Made by a program: the position numbers and the translations under genes. Below, piece by piece: positions 28,985 through 39,696 of a DNA stretch of 64,000 bases (the first letter of the stretch is position 1; each line of letters opens with the position of its first letter). The notes beneath the pieces were generated by a model. It searched no databases, was not told where the DNA came from, and saw only the letters and a program-made list of their open reading frames with translations. The stretch comes from Arsenophonus sp046530785 (lineage in GTDB: Bacteria > Pseudomonadota > Gammaproteobacteria > Enterobacterales > Enterobacteriaceae): NCBI GenBank assembly GCA_046530785.1, contig JBHEQT010000005.1:1-64000 (forward strand), given 5' to 3'.

Positions 28985-30744
28985 ATTGTATTATATTCAG
29001 TCTGGATTTTTTTAAAATAAAATTCTAGTGTTTATAACAGATGATTTTTAAAATTATTAACCATTTAGATATATTATTTAATACTGATTAATTATATAAA
29101 AATTTTTAATGATAAAATATATATTATTAAATTTTATAGTTAATAATGACAAATAACTTTATTTATCGATGAATAATATTATCGAAGTTTTATATATTTT
29201 GCTTATTTGTTCAGTTTTTTTGAACTTAATAAATCCCCTCTCTAAATAAGAGTTATTCTTTTAATTTTTAAGAAACGAATTATTAAAATTAAAGTTCTTC
29301 TTAACTCAGGAACAAAAACTGAAAATAAATAGTCTTGTCCAAAATAAGTTTATTTAACTAACTTTATAATAACGTAACCAAAATTTCTAACTTAGTGTTG
29401 TTAGATAATTTAATATCTTTAAAAGATAACATCTTAAGATCAAATCATATTTTATTTTTTCTAGTAAAAAGAAACAGTAAATTTTCTGGAAATATAATAT
29501 TAAAATTATTTAAGAAATATTCTATTATTTCTATGATTTTTATCATAAAAACACCATATTTTAGTATTACAGTTTTATATATGATCGATTAGAAATATTT
29601 CTCTAAAACTGTCTCCAAGGACTAATTACCTAATTCCACTATTGTAGTTTAATAAATAAATTGTTCAAAATTTTTTGAATCAAGAAGAAAATATTTTTCA
29701 GTTGCTTAACTAACTAAATTTATCTAAAAATTCCTAGAATTTCTTGAAATATTGTATCTATTATTAAATTTTGAGGTAAGAAAAAGTTTTTAATAGAGAG
29801 AAGTAATTATTAAACTCAATTTTATCAATATTTAAATATTAATTAACTCACCAATAAATAATACTACTAATACAATTACGAAATTCTGCTAAAATCTAAA
29901 AATGATCATATGAAAATCTATACATAATCTTTATATATAAGATATATATTAGAAATGGAAGAAAAAGATACTTTAAAGTAAAAAAAATAGTTTCTTATAT
30001 ATTATTTATTTAAACGATAATATATAAGTTTTAAGAAATATATATTTTAAAATTTCTATTTTATACTTCAGAACAAAATAGAAATATCTAGTATTTTAAA
30101 AATTTACTAAAGTTACCAGTAAATAGATAAAAAAGAAAAATATTAAAATGATAAAGAACTTAAACCATTTAAGTTCTAGTTGAAATTATGTTAATGCTTA
30201 ATTTAGCAACATATTCAGTTTATTGAATATTTTTTCTATACTTTAAATTCTAACCTAATCCGAATTAAAGTTAATTAATAAAATAAAAAACTAATCAAAA
30301 AGAGATAAGATCTTAAATCTTATATTATTTAAACTGACATTATCTTATTTAATTGATCCTCTTTCGCAACTTAACTGCTTATTAGATTATATAATCTATG
30401 AAAATAAATAAAGTTATAAAGAATTTTTTATATTCTCTTTAATTCTTCCATTAATTTTCTATTTATTTAATGATAAGAGAATCAATAAATTGTGAGAAAA
30501 ATTTAATAATGCTATTATCTTGTATATAGTTATTAACTATTTAAAAAATTTTTTAGATAATCAATAATTAAAAAATAAATTTGAATAAAATTTTATGTAT
30601 ATGACTTTATAAGTTTTATTTAATTTATGTTAAAGAATTTATCTACAGTATAGAATATATATAAAAATATAAAATAAATCTATTATATTCTATTAATTAA
30701 TAATTTATTTACGATAATTTAAAATATTTTTTTTAAAAGTAAAT
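28985..30744. other. 1.76 kb gene desert between asd and glmS
   Basis: AT-rich sequence without an intact gene. A 65-codon frame at 29395-29592 needs a TTG start, has no Shine-Dalgarno sequence and no family resemblance; it is taken as chance. I see no clear remnant, no copy of the ~1.3 kb repeat and no strong hairpin after glmS. Confidence 0.5.
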
Positions 30745-32577
30745 TCACTCAACTGTTACAGTTTTAGCTAAATTTCTTGGTTGATCAACATCTGTTCCTT
30801 TAATTAAAGCAACATAATAAGATAATAATTGGAGAGGAACAGTATAAAAAATAGGGGCAATTAATTCCTCAACATATGGTAATGGAATAATTTTCATATT
30901 TTTTCTATCAACAAAACCCGCATCTTTATCAGCAAAAACATAAAGTGATCCACCTCGAGCACGAACTTCTTCAATATTTGATTTTAATTTTTCAAGTAAT
31001 TCATTATTTGGTGCAATAATAATAACTGGCATATTACCATCAATTAGTGCTAGTGGTCCATGTTTTAATTCACCAGCTGCATAGGCTTCTGCATGGATAT
31101 AAGAAATTTCTTTTAGTTTTAACGCACCTTCAACTGCAATTGGGAATTGATCACCACGACCAAGAAAAAGAGCATGGTTTTTATCAGAAAAATCTTCCGC
31201 TAAAACTTTAATTATTTTTTTTTGTAGTAACATACTGTCAATACGAGCAGGTAGAGCATGTAATGCCTGAACAATTCCTCTTTCAATAGCAAGATTTTTA
31301 TCCTGTAATCGAATTAAATAAGCAACTAATAATAATAAAACTGTTAATTGAGTAGTAAAAGCTTTAGTCGATGCTACACCAATTTCTATTCCAGCTTTTG
31401 TCATTAATGAAAAATCTGATTCTCGGACTAAAGATGAACCTAAAACATTACATATCGTTAGAGATGCAAGATAACCAAGACTTTTCGATAAACGTAATGC
31501 AGCTAATGTATCTGCTGTTTCACCCGACTGAGAAAGAGTAATTAATAAACTATTTTTACGTCGTGCTAATTTTCGATAACGGAATTCAGAAGCAATTTCT
31601 ACATCACAGGGTATACCTGCTAAAGATTCAAGCCAATAACGAGAAACCATTCCCGCATTATACGAAGTTCCACAACCAACAATTTGAATATATTCAACAT
31701 GAGATAATAAATTCTGAGCTTTTTTATTTAATTCAGTAAAGATAACACGATCATAGTGATCAAAGCGCCCTTCCATGGTATTTTTTATTGCTAAAGGTTG
31801 TTCGTAAATCTCTTTCTCCATATAGTGACGATAAATTCCTTTATCACCACTATCATACTGAATATTAGATTCTATTTGTTCTCGTTTAACCTCTATACCT
31901 TTTTGATTTAAAATATGCACTGTTCGACGAGTAATTTGAGCGATATCACCTTCCTCTAAATAAATAAATCGTCGTGTAACCGATAAAAGAGCTAATTGAT
32001 CAGATACTATAAAATTTTCACCAACACCCAAACCTATAATTAAAGGAATACTAGAACGAGCTGCTACCAATAACCCAGGAGTACGAGTATCCATTATGAC
32101 TATTCCATAATCTCCTTTTAGTTGCGGGGTAATACGTTGTACCACTTCGAGTAATGTGCCACTTTTTTGTAATTCCCAATGAATCAAATGAGCAATAACT
32201 TCAGTATCAGTTTCTGAAGTAAAAACATAGTTTTGTTTTTTAAGATATTCACGTAGTTTTTGATAATTTTCAATAATTCCGTTATGAACAACTGAAATAT
32301 ATTCAGATGTATGAGGATGGGCATTTTTTTTGCTTGGTTTTCCATGAGTAGCCCATCTTGTATGTGCGATACCGGTTCCACCAATTATGGTATGTTTTTT
32401 TACTTTATCAATCAAGATCTGAACTTTACCTGTTTCACGTAATCGTGTTAAATTAGTTTTATTATCAACTACAGCTAAACCTGCAGAGTCATAACCTCGA
32501 TACTCTAATCGACGAAGTCCTTCAATAAGAATTTCAGCTATATCACGTTGTGCTACTGCAGCAACAATTCCACACAT
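30745..32577 (-). CDS. glmS: Glutamine--fructose-6-phosphate aminotransferase
   Basis: GlmS makes glucosamine-6-phosphate from fructose-6-phosphate and glutamine, the first step of UDP-GlcNAc supply for peptidoglycan and lipid A. The frame opens with TTG at 32580, but the ATG at 32577 is chosen because the cysteine that acts as N-terminal nucleophile must be residue 2 (MCGIVAAV). The product is 610 residues (E. coli 609). The glutaminase domain shows RWATHGKPS and HNGIIENY. Two SIS sugar-isomerase domains follow (CGTSYNAGMVSRYW, LSQSGETADTLAAL, and the late ELKHGPLALID), and it ends NLAKTVTVE. It follows glmU on the same strand with a gap of about 150 bases, as in E. coli. I did not find an obvious GlmZ-type leader. 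Confidence 0.98.
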   Translation of the reverse strand: MCGIVAAVAQRDIAEILIEGLRRLEYRGYDSAGLAVVDNKTNLTRLRETGKVQILIDKVKKHTIIGGTGIAHTRWATHGKPSKKNAHPHTSEYISVVHNGIIENYQKLREYLKKQNYVFTSETDTEVIAHLIHWELQKSGTLLEVVQRITPQLKGDYGIVIMDTRTPGLLVAARSSIPLIIGLGVGENFIVSDQLALLSVTRRFIYLEEGDIAQITRRTVHILNQKGIEVKREQIESNIQYDSGDKGIYRHYMEKEIYEQPLAIKNTMEGRFDHYDRVIFTELNKKAQNLLSHVEYIQIVGCGTSYNAGMVSRYWLESLAGIPCDVEIASEFRYRKLARRKNSLLITLSQSGETADTLAALRLSKSLGYLASLTICNVLGSSLVRESDFSLMTKAGIEIGVASTKAFTTQLTVLLLLVAYLIRLQDKNLAIERGIVQALHALPARIDSMLLQKKIIKVLAEDFSDKNHALFLGRGDQFPIAVEGALKLKEISYIHAEAYAAGELKHGPLALIDGNMPVIIIAPNNELLEKLKSNIEEVRARGGSLYVFADKDAGFVDRKNMKIIPLPYVEELIAPIFYTVPLQLLSYYVALIKGTDVDQPRNLAKTVTVE

Positions 32578-32726
32578 CAATTTTTTCCAAATAAAAGAAT
32601 TACCTTTAATACTCTGTTTTTAACTTAATTAATATATTAAGTTTTAATTTATTTTTTCTAAAACTCATAACTATTAAAATACTTCACTAATAAAGTGATT
32701 ATTTACATAATCAGTATTTTATTCTA

Positions 32727-34097
32727 TTATTTTTTCTTTACCGGACGTTGCCAATTAAGAATATGACGCTGTTTAATGCGACTAATAACAAGTTCATTTT
32801 CTTTAACATTATTAGTTAATGTTGTTCCAGCACCAATAGTTGCTCCTTTACCAATTCTAACAGGCGCAATTAATTGTGTATCTGAACCAATAAAAACATT
32901 ATCACTAATGGTTGTTTTGAATTTATTAACACCATCATAATTACAAGTTATTGTTCCAGCACCAACATTAACATTACAACCAATTTCAGCATCCCCTAAA
33001 TAACTTAAATGGCGAGCTTTAGAATCAATACCTAAAGTGCTATTTTTAATCTCAACAAAATTACCAACATGTACCTTTTCTGCCAATTTAGTTCCAGGAC
33101 GTAAATAAGCAAAAGGACCAACAGTACATCTTGAAGATAATTCTGATACTTCTATAATTGAATAAGGATTAATAATTGAATTATTACCTATAGTACAATT
33201 TTTTAATATACATCCAGCATGAATGTGCACATCATTACCAAGTATAACATCTCCTTCAATAATAACATTAATATCAATAATTACATTACGCCCATGCTTT
33301 AATGTACCTCTCAAATCAAACCGAGTAGGGTCAATAATCATAACACCTGATAACAATAACTTTTCTACTTGTTCTTGTTGATAAATACGTTCAAGTGTTG
33401 AAAGCTCTAAACAATTATTCACTCCTTTCATTTCACTTAATTTCATAGGATGAATAGAATTTATTTTAGAACCATTTTTATGCACCAATGAAATAATATC
33501 GGTAATATAATATTCGTTTTGAATATTATTGTTGTTAATATTTTTCAACCAATATTTTAAATCACCACCATTAGCAACTAATATACCAGTATTAATTTCG
33601 TTAATTTTAGCTTGTTCTTCTGTTGTATCTTTTTGTTCAACAATACCAATTATTTCATTTTTTCCACGAATAATACGTCCATAACCTGTTGGTTCATTAA
33701 CTATTGCCGTCAATAAACTAATTCCTCCAGCAGGTTTGGCTTCTATTAATCTTTCAAGTGTTTCTTTTGTAATCAATGGAAAATCACCATAAAGCATCAA
33801 GATATCTTCATTATCAGAAAAATAAGGTGCTGCTTGCTGCATTGCATGTCCTGTTCCTAACTGTTCTGTTTGCAAGATCCAGTTAAGAGGTTGGTTAGCT
33901 AAAGCTAATTTAATTAAATCAGCACCATGACCATAAACTAAATGAATATTAGATGCTCCAAGCGATAATGATGTGTCAATAACATGTTGCAGCATGGGTT
34001 TTCCTGCTAGCGGATATAAAACTTTTGGTAAATCGGAATACATCCGAGTACCTTTACCAGCTGCGAGGATCACAATACTTTTTGCGTTCATAGACAT
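32727..34097 (-). CDS. glmU: Bifunctional GlcNAc-1-P uridyltransferase / GlcN-1-P acetyltransferase
   Basis: GlmU acetylates glucosamine-1-phosphate and couples it to UTP, giving UDP-GlcNAc for cell wall and lipid A. The N-terminal nucleotidyltransferase shows VILAAGKGTRMYSDLPKVLY, QLGTGHAMQQA and YGDFPLI. The C-terminal left-handed beta helix carries the acetyltransferase signature AGTITCNYDGVNKFKT, and it ends RPVKKK. Three in-frame ATGs exist (34115, 34097, 34091). I chose 34097, which gives 456 residues, the length of the E. coli protein, and starts MSMNAKSIVILAAG; 34091 is nearly as good. It lies downstream of the atp operon terminator and upstream of glmS, the E. coli order. Confidence 0.96.
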   Translation of the reverse strand: MSMNAKSIVILAAGKGTRMYSDLPKVLYPLAGKPMLQHVIDTSLSLGASNIHLVYGHGADLIKLALANQPLNWILQTEQLGTGHAMQQAAPYFSDNEDILMLYGDFPLITKETLERLIEAKPAGGISLLTAIVNEPTGYGRIIRGKNEIIGIVEQKDTTEEQAKINEINTGILVANGGDLKYWLKNINNNNIQNEYYITDIISLVHKNGSKINSIHPMKLSEMKGVNNCLELSTLERIYQQEQVEKLLLSGVMIIDPTRFDLRGTLKHGRNVIIDINVIIEGDVILGNDVHIHAGCILKNCTIGNNSIINPYSIIEVSELSSRCTVGPFAYLRPGTKLAEKVHVGNFVEIKNSTLGIDSKARHLSYLGDAEIGCNVNVGAGTITCNYDGVNKFKTTISDNVFIGSDTQLIAPVRIGKGATIGAGTTLTNNVKENELVISRIKQRHILNWQRPVKKK

Positions 34098-34190
34098 AAA
34101 ACCTAATAACTCCATCAGTTAGGTAACAATGAAACTATTTATTTAATAAATAAATTATATATTTTTTTTTAAAAAGATTTAACATCTATA

Positions 34191-34230
34191 TAAAAAGGGA
34201 GCGAAACATAAATAAAGCGTCTCACTCCCT
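34191..34230 (-). terminator. Intrinsic terminator of the atp operon
   Basis: Read on the minus strand, AGGGAGTGA (34230-34222) pairs with TCGCTCCCT (34204-34196) across a 17-base loop, and is followed by five T. It lies 64 bases after the atpC stop and is by far the most GC-rich segment near it. It separates atpC from glmU, as in E. coli. Confidence 0.8.
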
Positions 34231-34293
34231 GTATTTGTCTAAATTTTATAAGATAATTGCAAGTAAATTACTTATGGTTATCCTTTTATAGGA

Positions 34294-34716
34294 TTAATTT
34301 ATTTTTTTCATAAGTTCAATAACACGTAATTTAGCAATTACTCTTGCTAATTCTGCTGATGCTTGAGCATAATCGACAGAACTATGTGCTTTACGAATGT
34401 GTTCTTCTGCTTTACGCTTAGCTTCTAATGCCTTAACTTCATCCAAATTTTTACCACGTATTGCTGTATCAGCTAATACAATAACACCATTTTGTTGAAC
34501 TTCAAGGATACCACCAGAAAGATAAATTAACTCTTCTTCTCCAAACTGTTTAGTAATATGTATTACTCCAGGCTTAATAGCAGTTAGTAAAGGAATATGT
34601 TGAAAATAAATTCCTAATTCCCCTTCGCTACCTGTAACTTGGATTTTTTGAACAAGTCCGTCAAACATCCTCTCTTCAACACTTACCACAACTAGAGGAT
34701 ATGTCATTGCAGACAT
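34294..34716 (-). CDS. atpC: ATP synthase F1 epsilon subunit
   Basis: The epsilon subunit sits on the central stalk, couples gamma rotation to the c-ring and can inhibit ATP hydrolysis. It has 140 residues (E. coli 139). The N-terminal beta sandwich includes KIQVTGSEGELGIY and YLSGGILEVQ. The C-terminal helical pair includes DEVKALEAKRKAEEHI and AELARVIAKLRVIELMKKIN. It is the last gene of the operon, 19 bases after atpD, and is followed by a strong terminator. Confidence 0.98.
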   Translation of the reverse strand: MSAMTYPLVVVSVEERMFDGLVQKIQVTGSEGELGIYFQHIPLLTAIKPGVIHITKQFGEEELIYLSGGILEVQQNGVIVLADTAIRGKNLDEVKALEAKRKAEEHIRKAHSSVDYAQASAELARVIAKLRVIELMKKIN

Positions 34717-34735
34717 ATTAGTCTCTCCTATTAGT

Positions 34736-36118
34736 TTATAGCTTTTTTGATTTTTCTATCACTTCTTCAATACCACCTACCATATAAAAAGCTTGTTCAG
34801 GTAAATGAGAATAATCATCGTTTAAAATACTCTTAAACCCATGAATTGTTTCTTTTAAAGAAACAAACTTTCCCGGCGAACCAGTGAAAACTTCCGCGAC
34901 AAAAAATGGTTGAGATAGAAAGCGCTGGATTTTACGAGCACGCGCAACTAGCAATTTATCTTCTTCAGATAGTTCATCTATCCCTAAAATAGCAATGATA
35001 TCTTTCAATTCTTGATAACGTTGTAAAATAGACTGAACATCACGTGCTACATCGTAATGTTCTTGCCCTACAAGTAATGGATCAAGATGACGACTAGTTG
35101 AATCCAATGGATCAACAGCAGGATAAATTCCTAATGATGCAATTTGACGACTAAGAACAACTGTTGCATCTAAATGAGAAAAAGTGGTTGCTGGTGACGG
35201 ATCCGTCAAATCATCGGCAGGAACATATACTGCCTGAACAGATGTTATTGAACCAGCCTTAGTTGATGTAATACGCTCTTGCAATACACCCATCTCTTCT
35301 GATAAAGTTGGTTGATAACCTACTGCTGAAGGCATACGACCTAATAGAGCTGATATTTCTGTTCCTGCTAATGTATAGCGATAGATGTTATCAATAAATA
35401 ACAATACATCTCTTCCTTCATCACGAAATTTCTCAGCAATAGTCAATCCTGTTAAAGCAACACGTAAACGGTTTCCAGGCGGTTCATTCATTTGACCATA
35501 AACCAAGGAAACTTTATCTAATACATTGGAATCTATCATTTCGTGATAAAAATCATTACCTTCACGAGTTCTTTCTCCAACACCGGTAAAGACAGAATAA
35601 CCAGAATGTTCAATTGCAATATTACGAATAAGTTCCATCATATTTACTGTTTTACCAACACCAGCACCACCAAATAATCCTACTTTACCCCCTTTAACAA
35701 TCGGACAAATAAGATCCATAACTTTTATACCGGTTTCAAGTAATTCTGTTGAATTAGATAAATCTTGATAAATAGGAGCGAAACGATGAATCGAACAACG
35801 TTCTTTTTCACCTATCTTACCTTTCATATCAATAGGATCACCTAATACATTCATAATACGCCCTAATGTCGCTTTACCGACAGGAACTTCAATTGGATGA
35901 TTTAAATTAATAACTTCTAAACCACGTTTTAAACCATTAGAAGTCCCCATTGCAATGCAACGAACAACACCTCCACCTAATTGTTGTTGAACTTCTAAAA
36001 TTAATTTTTCTTTATCATTCGTTACTTCAAGTGCCTCGTACAATTTAGGTACCGCATCTTGAGAAAATTCGACATCTACTACGGCACCGATGATTTGAAT
36101 AATCTTTCCAATACCCAT
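34736..36118 (-). CDS. atpD: ATP synthase F1 beta subunit
   Basis: This is the catalytic subunit of F1 that makes ATP. Its 460 residues match the E. coli enzyme (460). The Walker A motif GGAGVGKT lies near residue 150, the catalytic glutamate is in TGVGERTREGNDFY, the Walker B strand is in DVLLFIDNIYRYTLAGTE, and the signature PAVDPLDSTSR is present. The start MGIGKIIQIIGAVVDVEF agrees with the family. There are 36 bases between atpG and atpD. No damaged motif was seen, so the enzyme should be active. Confidence 0.99.
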   Translation of the reverse strand: MGIGKIIQIIGAVVDVEFSQDAVPKLYEALEVTNDKEKLILEVQQQLGGGVVRCIAMGTSNGLKRGLEVINLNHPIEVPVGKATLGRIMNVLGDPIDMKGKIGEKERCSIHRFAPIYQDLSNSTELLETGIKVMDLICPIVKGGKVGLFGGAGVGKTVNMMELIRNIAIEHSGYSVFTGVGERTREGNDFYHEMIDSNVLDKVSLVYGQMNEPPGNRLRVALTGLTIAEKFRDEGRDVLLFIDNIYRYTLAGTEISALLGRMPSAVGYQPTLSEEMGVLQERITSTKAGSITSVQAVYVPADDLTDPSPATTFSHLDATVVLSRQIASLGIYPAVDPLDSTSRHLDPLLVGQEHYDVARDVQSILQRYQELKDIIAILGIDELSEEDKLLVARARKIQRFLSQPFFVAEVFTGSPGKFVSLKETIHGFKSILNDDYSHLPEQAFYMVGGIEEVIEKSKKL

Positions 36119-36154
36119 CTTAAATCCTTTATGTAATTCGTGTAAAATTATTCA

Positions 36155-37018
36155 TTAAACTACAGAAGCTCCCGAAATTATTTCGTTAATTTCCTGAGTG
36201 ATGTTGGCTTGACGAGCCTTATTGTAAACCAACTGTAATTCTTTGATCAGGCTACTACCATTATCACTAGCTCCTTTCATTGCTATCATTCGAGAAACCT
36301 GTTCACTGGCTAAATTTTCAACGACGCATTGATAAACTTGTGATTCAATATAACGACGTAATAGGGTGTCTAGTAATATCTTTGGATCAGGTTCATACAA
36401 ATAATCCCAGGATTTTTTTTTCAATTTTTGACCTTTACTCAAAGGTAAGGGTAATAATTGAGTAATTGTTGGTACCTGAGTTAATACATTAATAAATTTG
36501 TTATTTACTAAATAAATCTTGTCTAAACGCATTTCATCATATTCTTCTAACATAACTTTTACCGGTCCAATAAGATTGGAAAGAGAAGGAGAGTCTCCCA
36601 TCCCGGTTACTTGAGCAAGAATATTGCTATCAATTGAATTAAAAAATGAAACTGCTTTAGAACCAATTAAAGCTAAATAAACCTGAACATTTCTATCAGT
36701 CCATATTTTTATTTCTATTAATAACTTTTTAAATAAATTAATATTTAAACTACCACATAAACCATGGTCAGTTGAAATAATTAAATAACCGATAGACTTA
36801 ACATCACGTTTTTTAAGGTAGGGATGTTTATATTCCAGATTACCTAATGTTAGGTGATCAATTACACTAAGTATGGTTTCTGCATAAGGACGACTAGCTT
36901 TCATACGCTCCTGTGTTTTTCGCATTTTAGACACAGCAACCATCTCCATTGCTTTAGTGATCTTTTGTGTGTTCTGTATACTACAGATCTTAGAACGTAT
37001 TTCTTTTATGGCTAGCAT
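36155..37018 (-). CDS. atpG: ATP synthase F1 gamma subunit
   Basis: Gamma is the rotating central shaft of F1. It has 287 residues, the E. coli length. The N-terminal coiled-coil helix is seen in KEIRSKICSIQNTQKITKAM and EMVAVSKMRKTQERMKASRP. The C-terminal helix is seen in SLIKELQLVYNKARQANITQ and ends EIISGASVV. It lies between atpA (about 50 bases) and atpD in the usual order. Confidence 0.98.
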   Translation of the reverse strand: MLAIKEIRSKICSIQNTQKITKAMEMVAVSKMRKTQERMKASRPYAETILSVIDHLTLGNLEYKHPYLKKRDVKSIGYLIISTDHGLCGSLNINLFKKLLIEIKIWTDRNVQVYLALIGSKAVSFFNSIDSNILAQVTGMGDSPSLSNLIGPVKVMLEEYDEMRLDKIYLVNNKFINVLTQVPTITQLLPLPLSKGQKLKKKSWDYLYEPDPKILLDTLLRRYIESQVYQCVVENLASEQVSRMIAMKGASDNGSSLIKELQLVYNKARQANITQEINEIISGASVV

Positions 37019-37067
37019 TCAACTCCTCCTTACTTAAGAAATGCTTTTAATAAAGAAAAAAAATAAA

Positions 37068-38609
37068 TTACCAAGATTGAGTTATTTTAAAATTATCAAG
37101 CAAAGTATTTAAATTAGCTTCAATTTCATCGTTATATTTACCTGTTTCATTAATTTCTTTCATCAAGATAGAATGCTCACGAGCAGCATAAGAGAATAAC
37201 TCTTTTTCAAAACTACTAATCTTTATTAATTCAATATCTTCCAGATAACCACGTTCAGCAGCAAATAAAGATAACGATTGATTTGCAACTGATATAGGTG
37301 AATACTGTTTTTGTTTCAACAATTCAGTAACTTTTTTTCCATAGTTAATTTGATTACGTGTTCTATCATCTAAATCAGAACTAAATTGTGAAAATGCAGC
37401 TAATTCATGATATTGAGCTAACGCAGAACGAATACCATCAGATAATTTTTTAATAATCTTAGTCTGAGCTGAACTACCTACACGTGAAACTGAAATTCCC
37501 GGATTAACTGCTGGACGAATTCCTGCATTAAATAAATTAGATTCCAAAAAAATTTGTCCATCTGTGATTGAAATAACATTAGTAGGTATGAATGCAGAAA
37601 CATCACCTGCTTGCGTTTCAATAATTGGTAGTGCTGTTAATGAACCACTTTTTCCCTTGATTTTACCATTAGTAAAATTTTCAACATATTTAGAATTAAC
37701 ACGTGCTGCTCGTTCAAGTAAGCGAGAATGAAGATAAAAAATATCACCAGGATATGCTTCACGTCCAGGAGGCCTTCGTAATAATAAAGAAATTTGTCGA
37801 TAAGCAACTGCTTGTTTGGAAAGATCGTCATAAATAATTAGCGCATCTTCACCACGATCTCTAAAATATTCACCCATGGTACAGCCAGAATAAGGTGCAA
37901 GATATTGCAATGCCGCAGATTCAGAAGAGGTAGCAACAACAACTATTGTATTCTTAAGTGCATCGTGTTCTTCTAACTTTTGTACTACATTAACAACAGT
38001 TGATGCCTTTTGTCCAATTGCTACATAAATACATTTTATTTTTGAATCACGTTGATTAATAATGGCATCAATAGCTAATGCTGTTTTACCAGTTTGACGA
38101 TCACCAATGATTAACTCACGTTGACCACGCCCAATAGGGATCATTGCATCAACTGATTTGTATCCTGTTTGTATAGGTTGATCTATCGATTGACGATCAA
38201 TAACACCAGGTGCAATAACTTCAACTACAGAAAAACCATCATGCTCAATACAGCCTTTACCATCAATAGGTTCACCAAGGGTATTAACAACTCTACCAAG
38301 TAATTTTTTTCCTACAGGAACTTCAAGAATACGACCCGTACACTTTACTTTCATTCCTTCAACTAAATCGCAATATGATCCCATAACTACAGCACCAACA
38401 GAATCTCTTTCTAGATTGAGTGCAATTGCATAACGTTTACCAGGTAGAGCGATCATCTCACCTTGCATAACTTCAGATAACCCATGAATATGAATAATTC
38501 CATCATGAACAGAAATAATTGTACCTTCATAATGAGCTTCACTCATTAAATTCAACTGATTAATACGTTGTTTGATTAGTTCACTGATTTCTGTAGAATT
38601 CAATTTCAT
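37068..38609 (-). CDS. atpA: ATP synthase F1 alpha subunit
   Basis: Alpha is the non-catalytic nucleotide-binding subunit that alternates with beta. The open frame runs back to 38639, but the ATG at 38609 is chosen: it yields MKLNSTEISELIKQRI as in E. coli, exactly 513 residues, and has AAGGAGAT a few bases upstream. Walker A GDRQTGKT lies near residue 170; EYFRDRGEDALIIYDDLSKQ and the arginine-finger region NAGIRPAVNPGISVSRVGSS are intact. The gap to atpH is 13 bases. Confidence 0.99.
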   Translation of the reverse strand: MKLNSTEISELIKQRINQLNLMSEAHYEGTIISVHDGIIHIHGLSEVMQGEMIALPGKRYAIALNLERDSVGAVVMGSYCDLVEGMKVKCTGRILEVPVGKKLLGRVVNTLGEPIDGKGCIEHDGFSVVEVIAPGVIDRQSIDQPIQTGYKSVDAMIPIGRGQRELIIGDRQTGKTALAIDAIINQRDSKIKCIYVAIGQKASTVVNVVQKLEEHDALKNTIVVVATSSESAALQYLAPYSGCTMGEYFRDRGEDALIIYDDLSKQAVAYRQISLLLRRPPGREAYPGDIFYLHSRLLERAARVNSKYVENFTNGKIKGKSGSLTALPIIETQAGDVSAFIPTNVISITDGQIFLESNLFNAGIRPAVNPGISVSRVGSSAQTKIIKKLSDGIRSALAQYHELAAFSQFSSDLDDRTRNQINYGKKVTELLKQKQYSPISVANQSLSLFAAERGYLEDIELIKISSFEKELFSYAAREHSILMKEINETGKYNDEIEANLNTLLDNFKITQSW

Positions 38610-38622
38610 ATACTCGATCTCC

Positions 38623-39156
38623 TTAAGATTGTAAAACATCTCTTAAACGCTCAATATAACCACGAACGCTATTATCAATAACAAGATCTCCGATGCGAAT
38701 AATTACTCCTGCGATAAGAGAGTTATCAATTTTATAATTCAGATTAACTTTACGGAATAGACGTTTTTCCATCTTTACAGAAATTTTAAATTTCTGTCTT
38801 TCAGTTAACTTAGTGGAAGAGATAATACTAATATCAATGGCACCTTCCAGAAAAGCACGTAATTGTATGAATTGTTTTAAAACCTCTGGTAATATACTTA
38901 AACGCTTGTATTCAGACATAATATAAATTAGATTTTTTACATACTCATTGATCTTATCACCACAAATCATGATAAATGTTTTTGCTAATATTTTTGGAGA
39001 TATTGAACTAGAAATAAGTTTACCTATTTCTTGATTATAAGTCATTTCAGCAATAAAACTGAGCATATTTTGCCAGTTATCAACACATTGATTTTCTACA
39101 GCAAATTCAAATGCTGCTTTAGCATAAGGACGAGAGATTGTAGTAATTTCAGACAT
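38623..39156 (-). CDS. atpH: ATP synthase F1 delta subunit
   Basis: Delta is the peripheral-stalk subunit linking b2 to the top of F1. The start at 39156 gives 177 residues, as in E. coli, beginning MSEITTISRPYAKAAFEFAV. An ATG two codons upstream (39162) is possible, but the AGGGG sequence would then be too close. The C-terminal signature LIAGVIIRIGDLVIDNSVRG is clear. Sequence between the ends has drifted more than in the other subunits, which is usual for delta. Confidence 0.95.
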   Translation of the reverse strand: MSEITTISRPYAKAAFEFAVENQCVDNWQNMLSFIAEMTYNQEIGKLISSSISPKILAKTFIMICGDKINEYVKNLIYIMSEYKRLSILPEVLKQFIQLRAFLEGAIDISIISSTKLTERQKFKISVKMEKRLFRKVNLNYKIDNSLIAGVIIRIGDLVIDNSVRGYIERLRDVLQS

Positions 39157-39174
39157 GCTCATTTCCCCTCTTAA

Positions 39175-39645
39175 TTAGAGTCTATTAAGCAGTTTATCAA
39201 TGATATCTTCATTAGAAGATATATCAATAGAGCGTTCAATTATTTTTTCTACTCCTAAAATTACTAACATGGAAACTTGTTTACGTAATTCTTCACGAAC
39301 ACGATTTCGTTCAAGATCAATTTCAATTTTTGTATATGTAATAATCTTGTCACGTTCAATTTTAGCTTCTATTTTAGCTTCTTCAATCATTTGAACTCTT
39401 TGCCTGTTAGCTTGTTCAATAATGATTTCTGCTTTTTCTTTTGCTTTTCTCAATTGTTCGGTTGCATTAGCTTTTGTCAACTCCAAGTTTTTTTTAATTT
39501 GTTCTGCAGAAAACAAACTATCAATAATTTTTTTTTGACGTTTTTCAATTGCCGCCATAATTGGCGGCCATATATATCTCATACAAAACAAAACAAAAAG
39601 GACAAATGCAATAGTCTGACCGAAAATTGTCGCATTAATATTCAT
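39175..39645 (-). CDS. atpF: ATP synthase Fo subunit b
   Basis: Subunit b forms the peripheral stalk as a dimer. It has 156 residues, the E. coli length. One N-terminal membrane helix (MNINATIFGQTIAFVLFVLF) with WPPIMAAIEKRQK just after it is followed by a long charged coiled coil rich in K, E and R up to EKIIERSIDI near the C-terminus. It lies 51 bases after atpE and 18 bases before atpH. Confidence 0.98.
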   Translation of the reverse strand: MNINATIFGQTIAFVLFVLFCMRYIWPPIMAAIEKRQKKIIDSLFSAEQIKKNLELTKANATEQLRKAKEKAEIIIEQANRQRVQMIEEAKIEAKIERDKIITYTKIEIDLERNRVREELRKQVSMLVILGVEKIIERSIDISSNEDIIDKLLNRL

Positions 39646-39696
39646 TACACAATACTCTTTAACATTAAAGTATTAATTTTTAAATTTTCTTTTTTA

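Noticed and set aside
29395..29592. 65-codon open frame between asd and glmS
   Set aside because: Needs a TTG start, lacks a Shine-Dalgarno sequence and has no recognisable motif.
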